Positions 1-8,696 are shown, numbered from the stretch's first letter. The stretch: DNA of 64,000 nt from Endozoicomonas_A sp049275935 (GCF_049275935.1 NZ_CP184830.1:2170001-2234000); one strand, 5' to 3'. Translations and numbers: made by a program. Notes: generated by a model not told the origin, from the sequence alone.

Positions 1-322
1 GTTGGAACAGGGTATCGCTCATATCCTGTGCATTGCCGCATTCAAAGACCAGATCACCGCAGTCAGCCACAGAAAGATGATCTTTCAGGCTGAAGAACCA
101 GGGCCAGCGCTTGCCCTCCCAGGTCAGGTTGACTGAAGCCTTGCGAATAGCCTCAGGACCAAAGCGAGCGCCGCTGCGCCCTGTAGTCGCCAGATCAAAT
201 GGAACACCGGTAATGATCAGGTCAGTACCAGACTGAACAGGGTTGAAATTCATTGGCAGCCGCAGAAAGCCAAAGGCATTAGCGTAAAGGGAGTGGTCTT
301 CCTTCTTTGTCAGCGTAGTCAT
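1..322 (-). CDS. speB: Agmatinase, N-terminal part (cut by window edge)
   Basis: Agmatinase hydrolyses agmatine to putrescine and urea in the cytoplasm. The minus strand reads from an ATG at 322-320 without a stop to position 1, giving about 107 residues. They include GVPFD, TGRSGARFGP and the following AIRKAS, which are typical of the N-terminal part of ureohydrolases of the agmatinase branch. The manganese-binding HxD and DxDxxDP motifs would lie outside the window. It is the last visible gene of the minus-strand polyamine operon, 4 bp downstream of the AdoMet decarboxylase stop, so co-transcription is very likely. Arginase or guanidinobutyrase are related alternatives, but the adjoining arginine decarboxylase makes agmatine the logical substrate. 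Confidence 0.9.
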   Translation of the reverse strand, partial: MTTLTKKEDHSLYANAFGFLRLPMNFNPVQSGTDLIITGVPFDLATTGRSGARFGPEAIRKASVNLTWEGKRWPWFFSLKDHLSVADCGDLVFECGNAQDMSDTLFQ

Positions 323-326
323 GATC

Positions 327-1259
327 TTATCCCGTCAGCTCCACGGCCTGCAGTGAGCGCTGCTCTGTGTGCTGGTAATGATTAAAACTCATTTCATAGC
401 CACAGGCCAAAGGCAGAAGGCATTCTGTCAGACAGCTGAACTCGCCATTTTCCCGCAGGGGAGCTGGTGCATTAAAGCCAATCAGGTCCCAACTGCCCGG
501 GCGCAGGGCTTCCAGCAGACTTTCCAGAATAGCAGCGTCTTCCATATTCAGGTTGGTCTCAAAACTGACATAGGAGCTGTCTTCCTGAGGTGTGATATGG
601 AAAGTGGCGTAACGATCACCTCTGATGGCGTTGAGAGAATAACCAAAAGGTTCAAAAAGCCAGTCACTCAGATCAAAACCGGGCAATATTTCTTCCAGTC
701 TGAGTAGTTTTCGGATACCTTCAATCGTTTGCCCTTCACCGCGCAGATATTGAGCGCTCTCACCTTTGATGTGATACATCAGTAACTCACTGGTCTGGTC
801 ATCGGCCCTGGGCTGGTAGGGACGATTCAGATGGAAGATATAGTTGTGATGACTGTCCAGACTGCCAATACGAAAAGCACTACCTTTCAAATCAGATTGA
901 ATCCGGTGAATATCCTCTTCAAAAGAGGTTTTCTGCAGATGTGAAAGGTACTCATTTTTGCGCTGAAAGCTGGCAAACAGAATGTGTTCGTCAGCCACAT
1001 GTTCCAGAAAAAACAGGAAGGCATCGACCAGAGTTGTGGTTCCACAAGTCAGCATCAGGAAGCGGTCTTCCCAGACAAAGAGGCTGGATTCAGACAGCAG
1101 GTAAGCGTCGCAGTAGTCATTGCTCAGGGTCGTCAGAATGTCCGCCTGAGCCTTGGCTACCATATCGGACCAGAAGTTTTTGCCCAGCCCACGCAGCGAA
1201 CCGGCTTCAGTCGCTATAATGACTTCTACTTTTTTTTCAGAGCCTTCGAAGAACATCAC
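327..1259 (-). CDS. speD: S-adenosylmethionine decarboxylase, eukaryote-type
   Basis: The enzyme makes decarboxylated AdoMet, the aminopropyl donor for spermidine synthase. The 310-residue protein resembles eukaryotic AdoMetDC (PF01536) rather than the short bacterial SpeD. It has the N-terminal FFEGSEKKVEV; the processing site LSESS, where cleavage before Ser58 would create the pyruvoyl group; TCGTT with the catalytic Cys72; and a C-terminal HITPQEDSSYVSFETN block matching the region that holds the second catalytic/processing Ser and His in the human enzyme. The start is either GTG at 1259 or ATG at 1256, three bases downstream. A GGGAGG Shine-Dalgarno (SD) sits about 9 nt before the GTG, and the speA stop overlaps both. 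Lying inside a speE-speA-speB operon makes the function secure. The eukaryotic family affiliation is unusual for this position. Confidence 0.93.
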   Translation of the reverse strand: MMFFEGSEKKVEVIIATEAGSLRGLGKNFWSDMVAKAQADILTTLSNDYCDAYLLSESSLFVWEDRFLMLTCGTTTLVDAFLFFLEHVADEHILFASFQRKNEYLSHLQKTSFEEDIHRIQSDLKGSAFRIGSLDSHHNYIFHLNRPYQPRADDQTSELLMYHIKGESAQYLRGEGQTIEGIRKLLRLEEILPGFDLSDWLFEPFGYSLNAIRGDRYATFHITPQEDSSYVSFETNLNMEDAAILESLLEALRPGSWDLIGFNAPAPLRENGEFSCLTECLLPLACGYEMSFNHYQHTEQRSLQAVELTG

Positions 1260-3238
1260 AGCTCAATTCCTCCCAGGTGTTCAAGGTAGGTGTAACCCTT
1301 CAAGCCCGCTTCCAGCTCTGCCAGCACAGAGGCCCGGCTGGATTCCGGCAGATACTCTTCCACCAGTTTCTTGTAGGTATGCAGGAAGCTTTCCGGCTTC
1401 AGATTGACGTACTTAAGAACATCTTCCACTGTGTCTCCGGTCTGGAAATCAAACATCTCGACTAATCCCAGTTCCGTGACACGAACAGATACCGTGTCGG
1501 TGTCGCCAAATAAGTTGTGCATATCACCCAGAATTTCCTGATAGGCGCCGATCAGGAAAATACCAATCATATAAGGCTTATCCGGGTGCCACTCAGGTAC
1601 CGGCAGAGTGGTTTCAATGCCCTGACCATCAACGTACTGGTCGATGGTGCCATCGGAGTCACAGGTAATATCCAGCATAACGGCCCGCTTTTCCGGCGGA
1701 CGGTTCAAGCCGGAAAGTGGCAGCACCGGGAAAACCTGATCAATCCCCCAGGCATCGGGTAGAGATTGAAACAGTGAAAAGTTGACATAGAATTTGTCAG
1801 CCAGTTTTTCACTCAGCTCATCAATCAGAGGTCTGTGAGAGCGGTTTTTATGAGACAGACGTCTGGACAGCTCATAACAAATTCTCAAATTAATACTTTC
1901 TGCCCAGGCTCTTTGCTCAAGATCCAGCAGACCGATTCCGAACTGTGTATGAACCTCTGAAAGGTCACTCTGAGTGTCGTGGAACAGCTCAACCAGTGCC
2001 CGTTGCTCAACACCTTTCACCAGATCTTGCCAGGAGCGCCACATGTTATGGAGAAGTTGTGGGGCCTCTTTGCCCGGTGCATCAGGTTCTTCCGGCTCGT
2101 AGCTTTCAACACCCACTACGTCGGTGATCAGGACGGCATGGTGAGCCGTCAGGTTTCTACCCGACTCGGATATAATCCTGGGTACAGGAATGGCCTGTTC
2201 GGCGCAAAGGTCTCCCAGGGTATAAACGATATTGTTCGCATATTCCTGGAGGCTGTAGTTCATGGAGCAGTTACTCTGGCTTCGGGTTCCTTCGTAGTCC
2301 ACAGCCAGACCGCCACCCACGTCCAGACAATGGATCGGTGCACCCAGGCGATACAGTTCTGCATAAACTCTCGCGCATTCGCTGATGCCCTTGCGTATAT
2401 CACGAATATTCGACATCTGGGAGCCCAGATGGAAATGCAGCAGCTGCAAAGAGTCCATGTTGCCATTGTCTTTTAGTCGCTTGATGACATTCAGTACCTG
2501 GCTGGCAGACAGACCAAACTTGGATTTCTCGCCACCACTGGCCTGCCATTTTCCCTTACCCTGGGAAGCAAGGCGAACACGAAGCCCCAGTCTTGGGGTG
2601 ACACCGAGTTCTTTGGCTTCTTTCAGAACCATTTCCAGTTCGGTGATTTTTTCCAGAACGATATAGACCTGATGCCCCAGTTTTTCACCAATCAGTGCCA
2701 GACGAATGTATTCCCTGTCTTTGTAGCCATTGCAGACAATGACAGAGCTGGCACGCTTGGCCATGGCCAATACCGCCAGCAACTCAGGTTTACTGCCAGA
2801 CTCAAGACCCAGTTGGCGATCCTGCCTGGCGGCCTGGCTTTCCAGAATCTCTTCAACCACGGCTCGCTGCTGATTCACCTTGATGGGGTAAACCGCAAGG
2901 TAATCATTGCGATAGCCATATTCTCCAATGGCCTGGTTAAAGGCGTCACACAGTGTGTTAACCCGATCGTGGAGAATCTCCGGGAAACGTACCAGGATCG
3001 GTAATGATGCACCTTTGCGGACCAGTTGGGCGGCAATATTATTGAGACTGACTGCCGGTCTGCCCCTGGGCAGATAAACGACTTCACCATCGTCGTTAAT
3101 ATCGAAGTATCCCTGGCTCCAATAGCGGGCGTTGTAGGTGGAGCGTGAGGCTTCAACGCTCCATCCGCTTTCTCTGATCACCGCGTCAGGGTTGTTTATC
3201 GGGCCTTCCGGAAAGCCGGGCATCACTGGGTTAGTCAT
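1256..3238 (-). CDS. speA: Biosynthetic arginine decarboxylase
   Basis: This PLP-dependent enzyme converts arginine to agmatine and CO2. The 660-residue length fits the large SpeA family. Visible motifs are YPIKVNQQ, with the PLP-binding Lys at about residue 120, then GLESGSKPEL, HFHLGSQ, DVGGGLAVDYEG and SESGRNLTAHH. These are in the order of a fold-III decarboxylase barrel followed by the C-terminal beta domain. The start is the ATG at 3238, which overlaps the end of speE by 8 bp. The 3' end overlaps the AdoMet decarboxylase start by 4 bp, so the operon looks translationally coupled. I see no frameshift or truncation. Confidence 0.97.
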   Translation of the reverse strand: MTNPVMPGFPEGPINNPDAVIRESGWSVEASRSTYNARYWSQGYFDINDDGEVVYLPRGRPAVSLNNIAAQLVRKGASLPILVRFPEILHDRVNTLCDAFNQAIGEYGYRNDYLAVYPIKVNQQRAVVEEILESQAARQDRQLGLESGSKPELLAVLAMAKRASSVIVCNGYKDREYIRLALIGEKLGHQVYIVLEKITELEMVLKEAKELGVTPRLGLRVRLASQGKGKWQASGGEKSKFGLSASQVLNVIKRLKDNGNMDSLQLLHFHLGSQMSNIRDIRKGISECARVYAELYRLGAPIHCLDVGGGLAVDYEGTRSQSNCSMNYSLQEYANNIVYTLGDLCAEQAIPVPRIISESGRNLTAHHAVLITDVVGVESYEPEEPDAPGKEAPQLLHNMWRSWQDLVKGVEQRALVELFHDTQSDLSEVHTQFGIGLLDLEQRAWAESINLRICYELSRRLSHKNRSHRPLIDELSEKLADKFYVNFSLFQSLPDAWGIDQVFPVLPLSGLNRPPEKRAVMLDITCDSDGTIDQYVDGQGIETTLPVPEWHPDKPYMIGIFLIGAYQEILGDMHNLFGDTDTVSVRVTELGLVEMFDFQTGDTVEDVLKYVNLKPESFLHTYKKLVEEYLPESSRASVLAELEAGLKGYTYLEHLGGIEL

Positions 3239-4109
3239 TGACCTTCTGTATCGCCTTTTCTACGTATCCGGGCAGAGCAAAAGCTGCCTTGTGGATAGCG
3301 GGAGTGTAATAATGTGTTTCGACACCGCAGGCTTCAAAACGTTCAGTCACCGTTGCCAGAGAAACGTGACGGGCTTCGGGATTGTCGGAGCCCCAGGCAA
3401 AGGTCATGATACCACCTACATAAGTGGGTACAGCGGCACTGTAGAAGTAGCAGTCCTTCATATAATGGCCCAGACGACGGCTGGTGGTCTCTACTTCATC
3501 CAGTTGCATAAAGCAGACGCCGTTCTGAGCGACAAAGATGCCACCTTCTTTTAGCAGACGTTTGCAGCCAGCATAAAACTCTGTAGAGAACAGCACTTCA
3601 CCGGGACCGATGGGGTCTGTACAGTCAGAAATGATGACGTCAAAGCTGCCGTCAGGTGTTTTTTCACAGTCACTGACAAAGTTGATGCCATCGTCAATCA
3701 CCAGTTGGGCCCGTGGGTCTTCGTAAGCGCCAGCGGAGTGATCAGGCAGCCATTTTTTACACATATCGACCACTGCGCCATCAATCTCAACCATAGTGAC
3801 GTGTTCAATGCTTTTGTGCTTGAGCACTTCACGCAGGATACCACCGTCACCACCACCGATGATCAGAACACGACGGACGTTACCGTGAGTCAGGATCGGC
3901 ACATGGGTCATCATTTCGTGATAGATAAACTCATCTTTTTCTGTAGTCTGGATAACACCGTCCAGTGCCATCATGCGACCAAACATCTTATTGTTGAATA
4001 TGACCAGATGCTGGTGTTCGGTTTTTTGTTCGAACAACATCTCATCGACGGAAAAGCTCTGGCCGTAGCCATTATAGAGGGTCTCAAGGTATGTGTTGTC
4101 TTTTAGCAT
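3231..4109 (-). CDS. speE: Spermidine synthase
   Basis: It transfers an aminopropyl group from decarboxylated AdoMet to putrescine. The product is 292 residues from the ATG at 4109 and carries the family landmarks: YQ-like N-terminal strand region, ALDGVIQTTEKDEFIYHEM, the AdoMet-binding IGGGDGG (about residues 84-90), MVEID, and DCTDPIGPGEVLF with the catalytic Asp. An upstream ATG at 4139 is in frame, but the 4109 start has an AAAGGAAAGG ribosome-binding site and starts like other SpeE proteins. It is the first gene of the speE-speA-AdoMetDC-speB operon. All four enzymes needed to go from arginine to spermidine are therefore encoded together. Confidence 0.96.
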   Translation of the reverse strand: MLKDNTYLETLYNGYGQSFSVDEMLFEQKTEHQHLVIFNNKMFGRMMALDGVIQTTEKDEFIYHEMMTHVPILTHGNVRRVLIIGGGDGGILREVLKHKSIEHVTMVEIDGAVVDMCKKWLPDHSAGAYEDPRAQLVIDDGINFVSDCEKTPDGSFDVIISDCTDPIGPGEVLFSTEFYAGCKRLLKEGGIFVAQNGVCFMQLDEVETTSRRLGHYMKDCYFYSAAVPTYVGGIMTFAWGSDNPEARHVSLATVTERFEACGVETHYYTPAIHKAAFALPGYVEKAIQKVND

Positions 4110-4310
4110 GATGCCTTTCCTTTTAAAACCAACCTTCAATAACGGGAAGGTCCAACCAGCCAGTCAGGACAGGGATAGAGAAACTGGAAATTAAGAACCA
4201 ACAGTGAATGGGAAGCACTTATTAAGCGTTTCACTCTGCCGGAAGGCTCGATCGTTGATCAAGCTCAGGGCTGTTTAGAATGCGCGAATTAAACCCTTGA
4301 AATGCCCAGA

Positions 4311-4358
4311 TGACAACCCCTGAAACATAATTAATCAGTACGCTTCAGGGGTGATGTC
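4311..4358. repeat. Inverted repeat upstream of speE
   Basis: The arms ACCCCTGAA (4316-4324) and TTCAGGGGT (4344-4352) are perfect inverted repeats around a 19-base AT-rich centre, with partial extension on both sides. It lies about 205 bp upstream of the speE start, between divergent genes. It could be an operator or a factor-dependent terminator. No clear T-tract follows. The rest of 4110-4465 shows nothing further that I can name. Confidence 0.35.
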
Positions 4359-4465
4359 GGGTTTTCAGCCATTCAGTCTGACCGGCTTGCGGAGCCATGG
4401 GCTTCGTCCCAAACCAGCTGACAGGCAATATGACTGAGTGATTTAAATTCATTATATCTTTATTG

Positions 4466-4575
4466 GAAATCCATTTTAGTCTTAACTAAAATCCATAATA
4501 GTCTTAAATGAAATCCATTTTAGTCTTAACTAAAATCCATAATAGTCGGGTTTAAAATCCATTTTGGTCGAAAAC
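4466..4575 (+). repeat. Five tandem 22-bp repeats directly before the ATPase start
   Basis: Five consecutive 22-base units begin at 4466, 4488, 4510, 4532 and 4554. All share the core AAATCCAT followed by TTTAGTC, AATAGTC or, in the last unit, TTTGGTC. Units 1/3 and 2/4 alternate, so the array also reads as a 44-bp repeat. Adjacent units form the inverted repeat ATTTTAGT-CTTA-ACTAAAAT. The fifth unit ends at 4575, immediately before the ATG of the DUF4143 ATPase. This placement, with no separate ribosome-binding site, suggests the array controls that gene or is part of its mobile unit. Confidence 0.85.
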
Positions 4576-5841
4576 ATGCCCTACATTACCAGAGCTCTTG
4601 AACGGTACCTTCAGGAATGTCTGACTGATACACCCGTAGTGGTGATAACCGGCCCAAGACAGTCTGGAAAGACTACTCTGAGCAAGCATCTTCTGGAGCT
4701 ACCCGAGCTAATAGAAAAGGGTAGTTATCTAACTTTGGATGACGAAAATATTCTATCCATTGCCCGTGATGATCCTATTGGCTTGCTGCGTCATCAATTA
4801 CGCCCTGTCATTATTGATGAAGTTCAGAGGGCTCCTGAACTGGTACGTACTATCAAATTGTTAGTAGATGAAGATCGTCAGCCTGGTTCTTTTATTCTGA
4901 CCGGCTCTGCTGATCTTATGACGCTGCCCACACTGGCAGATTCTCTGGCTGGTCGAGTTGAGTTCGTGACCCTGTATCCGTTCAGTCAACCTGAGCTGCA
5001 ACAGTCTTTATTCAGTAGTGATGAAAACGATATTATTAAACAACTCTTGTCTCCAGATTTTGTTCCAAAGCCCTTGATTTCTTTTGGATACGATGACGTT
5101 ATCTCGGCGATTGTCTGCGGCGGTTATCCTGAAGTTCAGCAACGTTCACCAAGACGGAGGGCTCGTTGGCATCTTTCCTATAGCGATGCCATTGTTCGGC
5201 GAGATATCAAAGAAGTGTTCCAGCTGCAAAAGCTGGATGAAATGGCTCAACTACTGAAACGGTTAGCCTCTATTTCATCAAATGCTTTGAACTATGCCAG
5301 TCTTGGAAAGGCTGTGCAGATGGATATTAAATCGGTACAGAAGTATGTTTCGGCATTGGAAAATCTTTATCTGGTGAAGCGAATTCCCGGTTGGCATCGC
5401 AATGAGCTGAAACGAAGTGTCAAGCAGGCCAAAATACATTTTGTGGACACTGGACTGCTTTGTGCGCTGAGAGGTATCAATGAAGATTCGCTTCAGGCTG
5501 ATAAAAATCTGATGGGTCCAATGATGGAAACCTGGGTTTGCTCAGAATTGCTGAAAGCTATCGTTGTCAGTGATGAGGACTGTCAATTGTTCCATTACCG
5601 TGACAAAAACAAGCGAGAGGTGGATTTTATTTTGTCCGGACGTAGCGGACGAGCGACAGGTATTGAAGTGAAAGCAGGCTTAACGATTAAGAAGGAAATG
5701 TTTGCGGCTCAGGAAATGCTGATAAAAACAGGATGTATTCAACGAGGTGTTATCGTCTATAACGGAGACAGGGTACTACCCTTCTCGGATCAGCTAGTGG
5801 CTGTGCCAGTCAGTTACCTGTTTTGTTCTGCAGGTTTATGA
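4576..5841 (+). CDS. AAA-type ATPase with DUF4143 domain
   Basis: This predicted cytoplasmic ATPase has 421 residues. It has a Walker A motif (TGPRQSGKTTL, about residues 24-34), a Walker B-like stretch (PVIIDEVQRAPEL), a sensor-like LTGSADLM, a middle helical region, and a C-terminal part with REVDFIL and later GIEVKAG. That C-terminal signature is seen in DUF4143/PD-(D/E)xK-like ends of this family (COG1373). An in-frame TTG lies at 4564 inside the last upstream repeat, but the ATG at 4576 is the better start. The family is common in bacteria and often patchily distributed. Its biological function is not established, and I assign none. It is flanked by the polyamine operon and a decayed oppF fragment, so it may sit in an insertion-prone site. 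Confidence 0.85.
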   Translation: MPYITRALERYLQECLTDTPVVVITGPRQSGKTTLSKHLLELPELIEKGSYLTLDDENILSIARDDPIGLLRHQLRPVIIDEVQRAPELVRTIKLLVDEDRQPGSFILTGSADLMTLPTLADSLAGRVEFVTLYPFSQPELQQSLFSSDENDIIKQLLSPDFVPKPLISFGYDDVISAIVCGGYPEVQQRSPRRRARWHLSYSDAIVRRDIKEVFQLQKLDEMAQLLKRLASISSNALNYASLGKAVQMDIKSVQKYVSALENLYLVKRIPGWHRNELKRSVKQAKIHFVDTGLLCALRGINEDSLQADKNLMGPMMETWVCSELLKAIVVSDEDCQLFHYRDKNKREVDFILSGRSGRATGIEVKAGLTIKKEMFAAQEMLIKTGCIQRGVIVYNGDRVLPFSDQLVAVPVSYLFCSAGL

Positions 5842-5852
5842 GAAAGGGAGCC

Positions 5853-5872
5853 ATATCTGCGTCAGCAGATAT
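5853..5872. terminator. Perfect hairpin after the ATPase gene
   Basis: ATATCTGC and GCAGATAT flank a 4-base loop 11 bp after the ATPase stop. No T-run follows, so termination is only a possibility. Confidence 0.3.
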
Positions 5873-5889
5873 AGCAAGAAGTAAAGATA

Positions 5890-6073
5890 CAGGCCTTGGG
5901 ACAGGCACCGCAGTCAGCAGCGCTTTAGTGTAAGGATGACGGGGGCGACATATATCGGCTCGGCTTTGGCGGTCTCTACTTCATTACCCAGGTACATCAC
6001 CAGTACCCGGTCACTGATGTGCTTGACTACGCCCAGGTCATGGGCAATAAAGATCAGTGACAGCCCCATCTGT
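5890..6073 (-). pseudogene. Decayed duplicate of the oppF 3' end
   Basis: This segment is nearly identical to the 3' part of oppF (6678-7703). It reproduces the region encoding MGLSLIFIAHDL, VVKHISDRVLVMYLGNEVE and the stop region. Relative to oppF it lacks 178 bases between the two copies of GGGACAGGC (at 6687-6695 and 6865-6873 in oppF), so the internal loss looks like a deletion between short direct repeats. It also carries small frame-disrupting changes. It is a non-functional remnant separated from the intact gene by a DUF29 gene, which points to duplication or insertion at this site. Confidence 0.85.
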
Positions 6074-6147
6074 AGGAATCTTTCTTCAGTTCGCCTTTGC
6101 TCCCCTTTTTGTTTTTGCCTAAAGTGGAAGAGCAATGGAGGTAGCTT

Positions 6148-6630
6148 ATGGAAAACCTGTACGAAACTGACTTTTATCGCTGGAAAGAGCAACAGAAAGA
6201 TCACTTGATCAACCGGCGCTTTGATCAACTTGATCTGGAGAGAGTCATTGAGGAGTTTGATGATATGGGCAATGATCGAAACACCCTTCGATCCAGGCTA
6301 ACGACTCTCTTGCTGCACTTGCTCAAATACCAGTACCAGACTCAAGTCATTAATCCGGTGCTTCCAGAGCCATATAACTGCCGTAGCTGGAAAGGCACTA
6401 TCCGGGAACAGAGGGAACAGCTGGTCATTCTGCTTCAGGACCGTTCCCACCTGAATCATAAAGTCTGTGAGGTATTTGACGACGCTTACGCCAGTGGTAA
6501 GAAACTGGCTATTCAGGCCATGAATGATTACGTCCAGCCCCATCAGAGACTGGATGAGAGCAGTTTTCCAGAGAGCTGTCCCTGGGATTTTGAGCAAATC
6601 ATGACAGAGAATTGGTTGCCGGAAGGCTAG
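6148..6630 (+). CDS. DUF29 family protein
   Basis: The product is 160 residues with the DUF29 pattern: N-terminal LYETDFYRW, then RRFDQLDLERVIEEFDDMG, a helical LLLHLLKYQYQ, a central tryptophan region, and C-terminal FPESCPWDFEQIMTENWLP. The function of DUF29 proteins is unknown. A GGAGG ribosome-binding site lies 6 bp before the ATG. It is a paralogue of three genes at 59912, 60402 and 61431 and shares about 40 bp of leader with two of them. It lies between a dead copy of the oppF 3' end and the real oppF 3' end, convergent with oppF. This supports arrival as an inserted or duplicated unit. Confidence 0.8.
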   Translation: MENLYETDFYRWKEQQKDHLINRRFDQLDLERVIEEFDDMGNDRNTLRSRLTTLLLHLLKYQYQTQVINPVLPEPYNCRSWKGTIREQREQLVILLQDRSHLNHKVCEVFDDAYASGKKLAIQAMNDYVQPHQRLDESSFPESCPWDFEQIMTENWLPEG

Positions 6631-6677
6631 CTGAACGGCAAGACGACTCACCTGCCATTAGACAGGTGAGAAGTTAA

Positions 6678-7703
6678 TCAGGCCTTGGGACAGGCCGCAA
6701 AATGCTGGTTGCCTACATTCATCAGTCTTGGACGATGCTCGGCGCAGCTGGCTTCTGCTATCGGGCAGCGGGTTCTGAAGACACAGCCGCTGGGTGGGTT
6801 GATAGGCGATGGCAGTTCACCTTCCAACAGTTCAATCTCCTTCTCTTTTTCCATTTTCGGATCAGGGACAGGCACCGCCGACAACAAAGCTTTGGTGTAA
6901 GGATGACGGGGGGCATCATACATTGGCTCGGCTTTGGCGGTCTCTACCTCATTACCCAGGTACATCACCAGTACCCGATCACTGATGTGCTTGACTACGC
7001 TCAGGTCGTGGGCAATAAAGATCAGTGACAGTCCCATCTGTTGCTGAAGCTCTTTCAGCAGGTTAACCACCTGAGCTTGTATGGACACGTCCAAAGCACT
7101 CACCGGCTCATCACAAATCACCAGTTTCGGCTTGAGAATCAGTGCCCGGGCAATACCAATACGCTGACACTGACCACCAGAGAACTCGTGGGGATAACGG
7201 TTAATAACATTAGGCAGCAGGCCCACCCTGGTCATCATTTCACGAACCCGGGAAAGAATCTCATCTTTCGAGAGATCCGGGTAATAGTTGTGAAGAGGCT
7301 CGGCAATGATATCGCCTACGGTCATTCTCGGGTTCAGTGACGCCAGAGGGTCCTGAAAAATCATCTGGATATCCTTGCGGATACTTTTCATGGCTTTTTC
7401 CGGTAGCCCGGCAATATTGTCGTCCTGCCAGAGAATTTTACCCTCCGTAGCCTTCACCAGACCAATGATCGAGCGGGCCAGTGTTGATTTGCCGCAACCG
7501 GACTCACCTACGACACCGAGGGTTTCTCCTTCGAAGAGATCAAAACTGACACCATCAACGGCTTTGAGGACCGGGGATTTCTCCCAGGGCCAGTTTTTGG
7601 CTTTATGAATCGGGAAATGAACCTTAACATCCCGAACTTTCAAAATAGGCTGAGGGCTTTCTATAGCTCGCTGAGGGCTTTTTATAAATCGCTGAAGGCT
7701 CAT
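6678..7703 (-). CDS. oppF: Oligopeptide ABC transporter ATP-binding protein OppF
   Basis: This is one of the two cytoplasmic ATPases driving oligopeptide import. The 341-residue protein has Walker A GESGCGKST, Q-loop QDPLASLNPRMTVG, signature FSGGQCQRIGIARAL, Walker B LVICDEPVSALDV and the switch His in IFIAHDL. The oligopeptide/dipeptide C-terminal extension contains the Cys cluster C-x5-C-x6-C (CVFRTRCPIAEASC), which in some family members binds an Fe-S cluster. The N-terminus carries a short duplicated motif (RFIKSPQ, RAIESPQ). It overlaps oppD by 4 bp and ends the oppABCDF set. Dipeptide specificity (DppF) cannot be excluded from sequence alone. Confidence 0.93.
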   Translation of the reverse strand: MSLQRFIKSPQRAIESPQPILKVRDVKVHFPIHKAKNWPWEKSPVLKAVDGVSFDLFEGETLGVVGESGCGKSTLARSIIGLVKATEGKILWQDDNIAGLPEKAMKSIRKDIQMIFQDPLASLNPRMTVGDIIAEPLHNYYPDLSKDEILSRVREMMTRVGLLPNVINRYPHEFSGGQCQRIGIARALILKPKLVICDEPVSALDVSIQAQVVNLLKELQQQMGLSLIFIAHDLSVVKHISDRVLVMYLGNEVETAKAEPMYDAPRHPYTKALLSAVPVPDPKMEKEKEIELLEGELPSPINPPSGCVFRTRCPIAEASCAEHRPRLMNVGNQHFAACPKA

Positions 7704-8695
7704 GCTGCCACCTCCCTGCCGGAAGTATTAACGGGGTTGTCGGGTGTCCAGAAACAGGCTTTCTGACGACCTTCGCCAAAGCTCTCCAGTGGCGGCGCTT
7801 CCTGCTGGCAACGTGGTATGACATGAGGGCAACGTTCCTGGAAAGGACAGCCCTGTGGAAGGCTCAACAGGTTCGGAGGATTGCCCGGAATAGTGGGCAG
7901 CGAATCACCCTGTGTATCCAGTCGTGGAATCGCACCCAGCAGGCCTCGGGAATATGGATGACGAGGATCATAGAAGACCTCGTTGGTGGTGCCATATTCC
8001 ATGGTACGACCGGCGTACATCACCAGTACCTTGTCACAGATGCCGGCCACCACCCCCAGGTCGTGAGTGATCATAATGATGGCGGTGTTAAACTCGGTCT
8101 TCAGTTCATTCAACAGCTCCATGATCTGAGCCTGAACGGTGACGTCCAGAGCGGTGGTCGGTTCGTCAGCAATCAACAGTTTGGGACGACACAGCAATGC
8201 CATGGCAATCATAACCCGCTGACGCATACCGCCTGAAAACTCATGGGGATACATACTCATTCGCTTGCGAGCTTCAGGAATTTTTACCGCATCCAGCATT
8301 TTTACGGATTCTTCAAAGGCTTCTTTTTTACTCATGCCTTTATGCAGCTTTAGAACTTCCATCAGCTGAGGCCCTACTTTCATGTAAGGGTTCAGCGAGG
8401 TCATGGGGTCCTGGAAGATCATGGCGATCTTCTGGGCACGAATACGATTCAGCTCAGTCTCACTCAGCGCCAGAATATTCTGTCCTTCAAACCTGGCGGA
8501 ACCTTCAATAATGCCGTTTTTGGCCAGCAGCCCCATGAGAGCAAAAGCAGTCTGACTTTTACCTGACCCGGACTCTCCTACCAGGCCCAGTGTTTCACCA
8601 GCCTTCAGAGAAAAGGTCATATTGTTTACGGCTGTGACATCTCCGTCGGGTGTCGTAAATCGAACCCGCAGGTTATCGACATCTAATAGTTGCAT
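7700..8695 (-). CDS. oppD: Oligopeptide ABC transporter ATP-binding protein OppD
   Basis: Second ATPase of the peptide importer, 331 residues from the ATG at 8695. It shows Walker A GESGSGKS, QDPMTSLNPYMKVG, signature FSGGMRQRVMIAMAL, Walker B LLIADEPTTALDV, MITHDLGVV and the C-terminal CPFQERCPHVIPRC cluster. A longer in-frame reading starting at 8740 would overlap oppC. The 8695 ATG, one base after the oppC stop, matches normal OppD starts (MQLLDVDNLRV). It overlaps oppF by 4 bp, so translation is probably coupled. Confidence 0.93.
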   Translation of the reverse strand: MQLLDVDNLRVRFTTPDGDVTAVNNMTFSLKAGETLGLVGESGSGKSQTAFALMGLLAKNGIIEGSARFEGQNILALSETELNRIRAQKIAMIFQDPMTSLNPYMKVGPQLMEVLKLHKGMSKKEAFEESVKMLDAVKIPEARKRMSMYPHEFSGGMRQRVMIAMALLCRPKLLIADEPTTALDVTVQAQIMELLNELKTEFNTAIIMITHDLGVVAGICDKVLVMYAGRTMEYGTTNEVFYDPRHPYSRGLLGAIPRLDTQGDSLPTIPGNPPNLLSLPQGCPFQERCPHVIPRCQQEAPPLESFGEGRQKACFWTPDNPVNTSGREVAA

Positions 8696-8696
8696 A

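Noticed and set aside
4466..4575. Possible small CRISPR array
   Set aside because: The 22-bp units are contiguous with no unique spacers and no cas genes nearby; they are tandem repeats.
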